DNA from: Vitrella brassicaformis
Taxonomy: Eukaryota; Sar; Vitrellaceae
NCBI GenBank assembly: GCA_001179505.1
Contig: CDMY01000526.1
Span: 1-45,472 of the forward strand
DNA: 45,472 bases
Direction: 5' to 3'
Translations under genes and position numbers: made by a program
In this document: positions 34,038-43,526 of the stretch, one piece after another
How positions within the stretch are numbered: the first letter of the stretch is position 1
Layout: each line of letters opens with the position of its first letter
The notes under the pieces: model-generated
What the model was told of the DNA's origin: nothing
Seen by the model: the letters and a program-made list of their open reading frames with translations, nothing else
Databases searched by the model: none

Positions 34038-35179
34038 ATGGGCAACGGATCTTCATCAAGGTTGCCACTTCGTTCCCCAGACAGTCATGTCAAGGTGTAT
34101 AAGCTGCGGGGACTATGGCCAGACAGCAAGCATGACGCCCAACTGACGATGCAGCCCGCAGTGGTGGACGAGTGTGGCCCGCCAGCCGACCTCAGGGACC
34201 TGCACGCAATGATGTTGAAGAGCATGAAGAGGATTTGGCCGTGGGTGGACGTCACGGCGGATGATCTGATGATCCAAGGGGTGACCGGGGTTGACGATGA
34301 TGAGTATCGGCAGAGAGGGAGGAGCGCTCAGGATCCTATCCTCGTCATCCTGCGCAGACGTATGTATGCATGTGAATCGGTCACCCCACACAACCACACG
34401 TCTGTGTCTGTCTATTGAATTGTGTGTTGTCTTTCAGCGGCCAGTCGGGGCACAGATCCAGAATGGGGTCAGCCGCAGACAGACATGGAATTGATTAATG
34501 ATCGCAATGGCTTCACTCACTCCCCCACAGTCCCTCCCTCCCTCACAGTCTGTCTGTCTGTGTTTTCTCTTGTTGTGTGCCTTGTGTTTGTCAGATACAG
34601 AACCGATTTGCGCAGATGCAGATGCGGAAAAGGAGAAGAAGAAGGAAGAGTGAAGTTAGCCCAAATGCAGGCAGATTCGGCTCGGCATGCATTGCATGCG
34701 CACAAGTGGTGTCCATGGCTGTCTGAAGTGTCTGTCAGCAGAATGTGTGCTCGACGTTGATTGGTGTACAGTACTGCGTTGCTGGATGTGCATACAATCG
34801 CAAGGGATGGCGGACTCAACTATGTGATTTTCAGATGTTTTCGTTCAACAGCTGGCATGAGAGAGGCTCGTCCGCACACGCACATATGCCCACCTAAACG
34901 CAGCCTCTTGCGCGTGCATTGGTGCAGCAATATGTGCCTCACCCAGTCTGGGATGAGAGAGGTCCTGACCCTCTGCGACTACGCATCGCGTCCTCTCTTG
35001 TCCGCCTGTCTGTCTGTCTCCGTGCTGACCGACGGCGAGGTATGCACCGATACAGCCCTGACGACGAGTCGATTGCCCGGCCGTCGTTGGTGTGCAGATG
35101 CATACGTAAGAGGTCTATGGACATCCCGAAAATGAAAATCAGCCAAAGTCAATACATCGCCCCAAACAATGTAATGTGA
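34038..35179 (+). CDS. putative N-myristoylated hypothetical protein (4 exons)
   Basis: Unrecognised family. The N terminus MGNGSSSRLPLR fits the N-myristoylation consensus (Gly2, Ser at 5-6), which would anchor the protein to membranes. Exon 1 (34038-34359) continues with VYKLRGLWPDSKHDAQL and MMLKSMKRIWPWVDVTADDL. Exon 2 (34438 to 34529 or 34547) carries GTDPEWGQPQTDMELINDRN. Exon 3 (34595-34654) is basic (IQNRFAQMQMRKRRRRRK). Exon 4 (34928-35179) carries QYVPHPVWDERGPD and ends NNVM before TGA. Exon 2 has two possible donors, and exon 4 contains a TCTG-rich stretch that may be a further intron. The stop lies 28 bp from that of the convergent NADAR-macrodomain gene. Confidence 0.55.
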
Positions 35180-35207
35180 GTCGAGTCAAACTGAGCTACA
35201 TGGTCGG

Positions 35208-38200
35208 TCAGAAATAGCAGACAGTGATCTTCACATCGGTGTCCTTGAAGATGTCTTTGATCATGCTGCTCACTGTCGGCCAATCCAGCTTATCGAGGCC
35301 GCAACCGATTTTGGGCATGCCCAACGCCCTCACCTGCACAACACTCGCAGACACCCATGGATCGACGCAACCATTTGGATCGATTTGTGTGCCTCCGCCC
35401 AGTGCATTGATCTGTCCGTCTATGCGCACATACGTTCTTGGAAACCACGTGTGCGAGCAGGTCACAGAGTGATGTCTCGAGGTCGTGGTAGGTGGGCTTC
35501 TCCCAATATTTGGCCTTACCATGCATAGTCTCTTCCCATCCATAGTGTCCTTCCTCCCTCCCTTCGTACCTTCGTGATGAGGTTATACAGGAAGGGCGGA
35601 CCTGCATTGCAATGCACGATGCACTCATTATCGTGTGTGCGCATGCCTGTCAGCCATGCCTGCCCACCGCTGTCGCCATCGTTTCTCGGAACGGCTATCG
35701 CCTTGCCCACCGACGGGTGCTGGTTCGCAACCTCACGCTGGATCGACTGTACACACAACAGCACACTTGCATGTCCATCATGTGTACTTCTGTTCAGAGG
35801 CAGACGCACCGGTTTGATCTTGGCGAAGTGCTGACAGATGCCCTTTGAGAAATTGTCGTTGACAGCGACGCAGTGAACTGACAGATATGATACCACAAAA
35901 TGCAGACCCACGTTCCGATGCGTGTGGACACTTTCGTTTCGTCTCACCGAGGGAATAGGTCTTGTCCAGAAGCTTGAACATGTCACCCTTTCTCTCCTCA
36001 TAGGAAAAGGCGGGCCCAGATGGCGAGGGCGTGCCCATGGGCTGCACCATGGTGCAGAGGTCGGTACGTTTTCTTTTGTGTGGGTGCATCGGTGTCCCTT
36101 ACCCGAGGTGCATCGATGCTGCCCTGTTTCTTCTGCTTGACCTTGGGCTCATCGCCGCTACCCTGACCACACCCATCCATGTATGTCCCCGCAGGTGGCT
36201 GTGTGTGCATTCCCACCTTGTTGGCCTGTTGGTCGACCTTCCATCGCCTCTTGCGCTGGCTCCCAGCCCCACCATCGCCTCCTGTGTCCTCGTCGTTGCC
36301 ACCTGTGTTGTGGATACATGTCACGGACGTACATGTGCCAGAGGGGAGTGTCCGCGTCGCATGCGTACCTCCGCCCCCCTCGCCACCCTGCCCGTCGGTC
36401 ATTTCGACGTCGTCATCCGCAGCACTTGCAGCGGAGACGTCGCCCTTCACGCACACAGTGATGCGCAGAGACAGGGATCCGAGAACTGCACAGAGAAGAG
36501 GGTTTGTGATGCCCACGAACAGCTTTCGACAGGTGAATGAATGCGTAGGTGTACCTTCTCGTATCATCTGTTTGACTTTCGGCCACTCTAGCTTGTCGAG
36601 TCCGCAGCCAATCAGCGGGAGACCTGCACAGCACAAAGACCCGCAGCCAGCTAGCCATGCATCACGTCCACGCCCCGCCCGCCACACATCCTTACCTAGT
36701 TTCTTGGTGTCATGCTGTATGAGGAGTCGCTTCAGGCTGACGAGTGAGTCCTTCAGTGTGTCGTACCTGACACATGTGTCCCGCTTTGCCATGTGCGCAG
36801 CTATACATGCAAGGCCCTCTTCTCTCTCCTGTCCTACGTCGGTTTTCCATGGTATTTCTCCTTGGTCACGAGATAATAGAGGAAGCGACCTGCATTGCAT
36901 TGCGTCCACCCAATACGTCCATCGGGTACAGGTGTGGATGCCCATGCGTTACCTTGATGGTGCAGCACAGCCACATCCCCCACACCCACGTCCTGACTCT
37001 TGAGCTCTTCCACACCCTGACCAAAAGGAGAGAGAAGCCAAGAACGTTGAAATGGGGTGGGTCCTCCTGGTGCATCGCTTACCCCGAACCGCTCTTTGAA
37101 CGTCTTGGCGATACCCTTCCCCATCTGCAGATCACGACTGACGCAATGGCCTGCCCGAAACCAATCCAAAGCCACGCAAGTAGGGCTGTCCGGCTATCCT
37201 TGATTCGTGTTGTTGTACCCAGTGCATATGTGGAATCCAGCTTGAAGAGGTCCCTTTGCACCTCCTCCAACACGAAGTCGTGGCCCGTGCCAGTCGCTGC
37301 ACACACAGAGTATATGCACACCCATTGCTCAATACCGAGCCCACGCGCAGGAATATCTGCGTGTACTCACCAGCAGCCGACTTGCCTTGAGGGCGGTAGG
37401 AAGGCGGAGAGGGAGCCTGCAACCATCCGCCAAAAAAGGGAGGAACTTTGTCCTTTGTTGGTGTCCATACATACCTTCTTGTCGTCCTTGCTGCTCTCGC
37501 CGTTTTCCTTCTGCTCACTCTGCCCAGCTGCTTTGTCTTCGCTAGCCTGCGTGCACGCACACATACTTACACTCCAGCAGACCAGACACAAGGGAGCCAG
37601 CGCATGAAACCTGTCGGTTCGTTGGCATCCCTGCTGCTGCTGCTGCGGCTTGCCCTTCCCCTGCACCGTCCCTGAGGGCGCTGCGGACCTCCATGAGCAG
37701 CACACCCAGCCTTGAGAAACGACGCATCAAAGCATACAGGTGAGTAGAAGCACCGGCAATCCTTCGATCTCTCGTCCTGGCTCACTTGTTCTCCCCTTGT
37801 CCGTTGCACACGCCCCAAAACCTGCAGATATGTGGCACCACGAAGCGATCCACCTTCTTACTTGGCACACACTCTCCTACGGCATGATGTCCGTATTGCG
37901 CTCTTACTTGTCATTCCACGTGTTGCCCTCCTCAAGATGACGGTCTCCAGTGGCCACCAGTCTGTCCGTCAGCTCCTTGTCAGATGTGAACTTGGCCATC
38001 AGAAGTTGTTTCATGATGTCGACGCGGGCCCTGAGTTTTGAGTACAACGAAAGCCACACCATCACCATCCCACATGGCCTGCTCATATGCAAATGTCAAC
38101 ATCGTGTTGGCTAGCTGGGCGTACGTTCCCCAGTCAGGTCTGAGCTGGACTTTCCTGGATAGAACGCATCCATACAAAGGAAGGGTGCATGGTCTTGGTC

Positions 38201-38704
38201 GTCACCCGTCATGACGTCGATTGCGTACTTGCCGGCGCGCTTCGCTTCTCTTGGTTCTTTGATGGACGCGATGTGTTCCCGGTCCTGCAGCCACAGGTCG
38301 AACGATGAGTGATCGCAGACAATGGGGGGACACGCAGGGTGTCCTGAATTACCTTACCCCCTCGTCCATGCTCTTGGCCGCCTGAAACGCACTGAGAGCC
38401 AACATCCGTATGAGCATCGGCCACGCATGGTGAGATCTCCGTATCTTACTGCTCTACGGATGGGTAGGTACGTTCTTCGAAGGTGACGGAACCTGCGAGA
38501 GGCAAGAGGAGAGGTCAGAGAATATCCCATCCATCCATTGGCTCCCCCACGTCACTTACATGGGTAGAAGTTCGATAGGTAGTCATGCAGACCTGCGTGC
38601 GGAAACACCGATAGAATCGCCTACTATAGATGCAAATGCCATCCTGTCGTCTGACCTTTGAAGCGTTTGATAGGTCCCGTTTCATCGCTCTCTTCTGTCG
38701 ACAT
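35208..38704 (-). CDS. NADAR - macrodomain - macrodomain fusion, predicted ADP-ribosyl-hydrolase (26 exons, 588 aa)
   Basis: All 26 exons join in phase (1767 nt). First exons: 38704-38656, 38592-38560, 38492-38450, 38392-38359, 38284-38229, 38154-38125, 38030-37908, 37821-37786, 37710-37611. Last exon: 35333-35208. Residues ~17-147 form a YbiA/NADAR domain: LSNFYPC, TYPSVEHAFQAAK (37-48), LVATGD, GNTWNDKFWG (117-126), NKLGVLLMEVR. Residues ~208-350 and ~430-588 are two TARG1/OARD1-like macrodomains. Both keep the residues matching TARG1 Lys84 (VTK, K287; ITK, K520) and Asp125 (GCGLD, D328 and D561). A charged, Gly-rich, basic linker (QRKRRWK) lies between them and may be nuclear-localising. 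NADAR removes ADP-ribose from guanine; TARG1 cleaves ester-linked and nucleic-acid-linked ADP-ribose. A combined eraser role is inference. Confidence 0.93.
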
Positions 38705-38890
38705 TGCGGACGGTGCGATGGCTTCTGACGCTTCTTGTGTTTGTCGAGACTCTCTGTGTGTGTGTCGCACAGATTCTTTCGGCCGTTGCCTTCGTGTTGG
38801 ACTCGTAGATCAGGTGTTTGGTCGCGCACGGATTGTTTTTAGGACATCTGCTCTAGCACTGCGCATTGACGGATTCCATTGCGAAGAAAG
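38705..38890. promoter_or_regulatory. short divergent promoter, NADAR-macro gene / PSMB6
   Basis: Only 186 bp separate the two start codons. The stretch must contain both 5' UTRs and core promoters, suggesting shared control of the ADP-ribose eraser and a proteasome gene. No specific motif was recognised. Confidence 0.6.
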
Positions 38891-39677
38891 ATGGCATCAG
38901 GCACTCTCTCAGCTCCTGCCCCTCCCTTCGTGATGGGCGTTCCGTCTGCCGCGTGCAGTCGTGCGGATGAGGTCGGCACTGGCACCACCATCCTTGCAGT
39001 GAGCTACAAGGGCGGCGTTGTCCTGGCAGCGGACACGCGCACGTCGGCTGGAGCGTATGTGGTCAACCGAGCGTCCAGGAAGATATCCAAGGTAGGCAGA
39101 GGAATCAGACAGAATGCCGAGGAGCTTGGCAGAACGGCATCATATGTTTCGGTGGTTTTGTGTGTGGTTGCGTCTCGTCTTCCCTCAGGTGCACGACAAG
39201 ATCTACGTCTGTCGTTCGGGCAGTGCGGCCGACACGCAGGCCCTGACGCAGTTCGTCAAGTACTACCTGAACATCCACTCACTGGAGCTGGGCGAGCTGC
39301 CGAGTGTCAACACGGCGGCCACCCTGTTCCAGTCATTCCACTACGACTACAAGGACATGCTCATGTCGGGCCTCATCGTGGCGGGGTGGGACGGCAAGCG
39401 TGGCGGCCAGATATACTCGCTGCCCATCGGCGGGAGCAAGATCAAGGTCAACGTGACGGCTGGCGGGAGCGGGTCCGTGTACATCTCGGGCCTCATCGAC
39501 GCCCTCTACAAGGAGGACATGACCAAGGAGGAGGCCCAGCAGCTGGCCCTCAAGCTCCTCAGCCACGCCATGGCCAGGGACGCCAGCTCGGGCGGCATGG
39601 TGCGCATGACCACCATATCCGAAGACGGCGTCGAGGAGACCACGTTCGAGGGCGACAAGCTCCCGACACCAGCGTGA
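38891..39677 (+). CDS. PSMB6: 20S proteasome subunit beta1 (PSMB6 type, caspase-like), 2 exons, 229 aa
   Basis: Exons 38891-39091 and 39189-39677 join in phase 0. Beta1 is one of the three catalytic subunits of the 20S core and cleaves after acidic residues. A 31-residue propeptide ends in Gly, so the mature N terminus is the Thr of TTILAVSYKGG. Counting from it, Asp17, Lys33 and Arg45 (IYVCRSGSAADTQ) are all present. Arg45 is the S1-pocket residue that separates beta1 from beta2 and beta5. GGSGSVYISG and SSGGMVRMTTISEDGVE are also family motifs. The overlapping 310-codon frame that reads through the intron is a shadow. Confidence 0.97.
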
Positions 39678-40129
39678 TCATGATCTTCACTTTTTGTCAA
39701 TTCGCCTGTGTTTTGAAGAAGCATTGGATGTGTGGGCGAAAGCTTCAGACAGAGAGAACACTCCCAGCCCCGTGTAGCACTATAGAAGACATATATGCTC
39801 AAAGACGGTGAAGTCTCGAGAAACTACTTGTATCTTGGCTCGCCCCTGTACTTGATCGCATGACGTGACATGACGTGCACTCCTCCCCTCTTAAACGTCA
39901 GGCGCCAGCCTTATAGACTGGGGCTCGTTCTTGTACACGAGAGAAGGGGAGACCTTTGCAAAGTGGAACGTTCCACGGCTCCACGCACCAACACATTGTA
40001 TTTGTCCACGGAGCACATGATAAACAAGACACGAAAAAGAAACACACACAACACTGGTGCGTCCGCCAACTCCAACACTCAACTCACTCATCTACGTCTA
40101 GCAGTCAGCCACGGGTGCACGTCGCTGCC
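39678..40129. other. convergent 3' flanks of PSMB6 and enkurin
   Basis: 452 bp between two converging stop codons. No exon or RNA was recognised. Confidence 0.5.
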
Positions 40130-42094
40130 TCATGCATCCAGCTCGATGAGGACGGTCTTCTTGGAGAAGACTTTAATGGCGCCCTCGATATCAGTCAGCT
40201 GCTGCTCGAGGGAAGCCTTTCGGAGAAACAGACACCAGAAATAAACAACACACATCCATGAGCTGAGTCGGCGCGGCGGATGCTGTCAGTGCACCTGGTA
40301 TCGTTTCTGCCTCTCCGTAACGATGCGAAGGGGCAGCTTGCTGTACGCCGCCTGCAGTGCATGTGTGTAAACAAGGAAAGGATCCATCCGCTCAAGTTGT
40401 GCATACCTCCAGCTGCATCTTCTTCTCCGTCAGCACGCGCAGGGTGTCGGACCTGGCACGCAGGAAGGACCGACAGTGCCATTCAATCGGAACAGTGCAT
40501 GGAGCAGCGGACCTTTCCTCATCGGGCATCATGCGGTAGCCGTGGGGGATGGCCGCGGCCTCCTTGGCAGCCACCTCAGCAGCGGCGGCGGCAGCACGCT
40601 CACTCTTGAAACGCTGAGAACCACCGACAACTGAGCACTTCCACGCTACCTTGTGCATGTATTCACGACCTGTATGTATTTGGGCACCTCCCCGTAGGAA
40701 TCGTTCAACGATTTGGCGTGCGACACCGCAGAGCACTCGCTACGACCACACGCAATATCAACCTGACCACACGAACCACGGCACCGACGACAGACAGACA
40801 GACAGACAGATTACCACAAGCCATTGATGACTGACTCTTATCTGTCTGTCTGTCTCGTGTTGCCCATCCATGTTTACCTCGCCCGGCCCCCCCTCCCCCT
40901 TCCCGTCCACGTGTGCCTCCTTGATGACCCTCAGTGCGTTCTCCAGCACGTAATCACGGGCAGCCTGCAGTGCCCCGCCGACCGTCCAGCCACAAGTACC
41001 ATGCTCCCTAGGCATCAACAATCGATCCATCCCTTGTACGCACCTCGTGTTTAGGAGGCGGGAGGGCGTCAGAGGCCAGGGGCACCTGAGAGGAGAGATA
41101 CCAGCAGACATGCCTGTATATGTGTGTGTCGCATAGATGCGGCCTCCTCCGAAGCTTGCCTTGGGTCGTGCATGGCTGAAGTCGACCACACGCGACGTGG
41201 ACGACGCAGTGTCCGGGCGGGAAGCAGCACGCGCAACGCCAGAAGCCTCAGCGGCAACCTCTGCACAGGACATTACATCCACACGTATGGCAGAGTCCCC
41301 ACGAACATTGTTTGTTGGGAGCATCAATCATTAATCAATCAGTCAATCACCCTGGATGCCCTCCCCCTTCTGCCCCTCCTCCCCCTCGACAGCAACTGCA
41401 TGCATGCATGCAGACAGACAGACAGACCACATGAGATGCCGTCCATGCATCGTGAATCCATGCGTCGACTCTGTCTGCAGAGTGTATGTGCGTATCGGTG
41501 TACCAGTGGTGTTGGTCTGGCTCATGCACGTCCTGCCAGTGCGGGCCTTCAGGTACTCATGAGAAGGACCGCCAGGCTACAAAGGAAACAGAGAGAGATA
41601 CGTCCGCAGTGAAAAGAGGGCGGTCCTTCCCCCCCGTACCGATTCAGTACCTTGGTGGCGAATACGATAGCCTTCGTATTTTTGAATCGACTCATCTTCC
41701 AGGGCTCAGGCTGGGGAGCCAACGCGCTCAGCTTCGCAGCCTTCACCTGGTCGATGACCAGATGACCACAATGTTCATCCACAGACAAACAGAAGCGTCG
41801 TCATATGCCAGAATGTTATTTTGTCATGACGACCTTAGCTTCCGTCTGGCGCATTTGCTTGACATTGATGATCTGGTGGTCCTTTGGCGTGAGCCCCTTC
41901 TTGAGCAGCAGACCTGCAGGCCAGGCAACGCATGTCAATGATGTCATGCATCGGTGCATGCAATGCACGCCGGTGTGTGCACGTCCTTTATGGTATGTGA
42001 AGTCACCTCGCGTGCCATCGACTGGCCTCAGGAGGGAGTCAACAGCGCGTCCCGTCCGCTGCCTGTGGGCGATGGCGGAAGCTATGCCATCCAT
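40130..42094 (-). CDS. ENKUR: enkurin-domain protein (ciliary), 13 exons, about 331 aa
   Basis: Enkurin is a microtubule inner protein of motile cilia and flagella. Exons: 42094-42007, 41913-41834, 41746-41651, 41576-41504, 41395-41351, 41260-41160, 41085-41044, 40964-40878, 40762-40670, 40613-40513, 40452-40407, 40351-40295, 40216-40130. From the ATG at 42094 all junctions are in phase. Landmarks: DYVLENALRVIKEAH, GEVPKYIQ, then the enkurin domain, IPHGYRMMPDEERSDTLRVL, YSKLPLRIVTERQKRYQ, EQQLTDIEGAIKVFSKKTV. The intron after FSHARPK uses a GC donor. An upstream ATG exon at 42352-42316 (MSNNNHNIIAQK, cf. 'YNLIP' of enkurins) is attractive but does not join in phase, so the true start is uncertain. 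Its presence fits an organism with a flagellate stage. Confidence 0.88.
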
Positions 42095-42395
42095 TTCATC
42101 ACGTCACGGGTCAAAGAGCCCGCGCCATCACACGGTTAAGGACAGATGAAAAATTCCCGCCTGAGTTTCGCCCCCTTTGATTAAGGGTTTGACGGCACCT
42201 CAGGCTGTCCTAAGCCAGCCAGCAGGAGGGAGAAGCATGGGGGACCCTCCTGATCTAGAGTCTGTATGGATTAAAGACACAGGCACTCGCAGAAACACAT
42301 GCGCACCATACGAACCCTTCTGAGCGATGATGTTATGGTTGTTGTTGCTCATCGTTCCGTCTGTGTGTCACGGCGAACAACGTGAGTGCAGTCTG
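42095..42395. promoter_or_regulatory. divergent promoter region, enkurin / coiled-coil gene
   Basis: Start codons are 301 bp apart with the safe enkurin model, or 43 bp apart if the exon at 42352-42316 is the true first exon. Either way the two genes share one short upstream region. Confidence 0.5.
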
Positions 42396-43408
42396 ATGGT
42401 TCACAGTCACACCGTTTCCCTCGGTTGACAATCTGCCTGCTTGTGCGTCCTTGCAGATCATCAAGATCTCTCAGTTTTTGTACCTCCGCACCCGGTGGTC
42501 CACAAGAGCACCTCAGGTACGTACGGCTGTGGCAAGTCAGAGCTGCAGCCATCAGTCGAAGACGGGATCTGCAGACAGACTTCACACAGCGACACCATGC
42601 ACGAGCACCAGACGGCTGACAAATAACGTGCATTGTATGCGTGTGCGTCAAAGGTCCGCGACTGCGAGGTGTATCGACGTTCAAGCCGGCCGATGCGCTT
42701 ATGCCATATGCCACAGGTACCTAAGATAGATGGTATGTTTGACGCACTGCGCGCGCGAACGCTTCGTTTTGTCCCCTCTAGTATCACCGATTGTGCATCG
42801 GCACAAGGTATGTGATCCACGAAGCCACTTCCACGCGTGCATACTCTACGCGTGCCCGTGTACGTTTCAGGCGTCACCGTCTGCGTCGCTGGTGCCTCTC
42901 TTCTCAGAAGCGGAGGGCAAACCACAGGTATGTGCCTGACGTGGATGCCAACTCGCACCCCCAAATGCCCATGAAAGCACCTCTGGCTGTGATGTGTGTC
43001 TGTCGACCCATCTGTCCGCCAGGAGGGAAGCCCTCCCCCCGACGACAACACCACTCCTGCTCCTGCTGCAGGGAAGAAGCCTGATGTTGGTGAGGAGGGG
43101 GGAGGGATGGCAGGGCTCGCTCTCTGCATAATGTGTTCGGCCTGATTGGCTGTGTCGGTCGTCCTGTTTGCTCGCTACGTGCAGCTTCGGCCGATGTGGA
43201 CGCCTTATTCGCCCGTTTCGAGGAGTACATGAACAGGAAGATCGAGGAGGTGATCGAGAAGGAGCGGCAGGAGCTCGAGCAGGAGCTGGACAGCTTCAAG
43301 CAGCAGCAAAAGGAGGAGTGGTGGGAGTTGAAGGAGATGCTCGACGATAGTTTCACCTTTTCCATCGAAAACATCAAACGGAGGAGTGCAAGCCGGCCCT
43401 TTAAATAA
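42396..43408 (+). CDS. small coiled-coil protein (7 exons, 174 aa)
   Basis: Unrecognised. Exons 42396-42423, 42457-42516, 42654-42716, 42782-42807, 42871-42927, 43023-43089 and 43185-43408 join in phase and end in TAA. The N-terminal half is Pro/Ser-rich and disordered (VFVPPHPVVHKSTS, EGSPPPDDNTTPAPAAGKK). The last exon is a strongly charged helix (ARFEEYMNRKIEEV, KERQELEQELDSFKQQQKEE) with coiled-coil heptads. First intron is only 33 nt, unusually short, so the 5' end deserves care. Its divergent position next to enkurin could mean a flagellar role (inference only). Confidence 0.62.
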
Positions 43409-43526
43409 GGTCCGAATTCTCAGAAGAGAGCTACAGTTTGTTTGATGCAGTGTGTATGCCTTTCTTTTCCTGCTTGATCAGGTCCCGATCCTGGCGGTCG
43501 GGCCGGTTTTTGTGTGCAACCCTGAC

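Noticed and set aside
38879-39811. 310-codon plus-strand ORF over the proteasome gene
   Set aside because: It follows the correct frame only in exon 1, then reads through the 97-nt intron into a wrong frame. The spliced product matches beta1 throughout.
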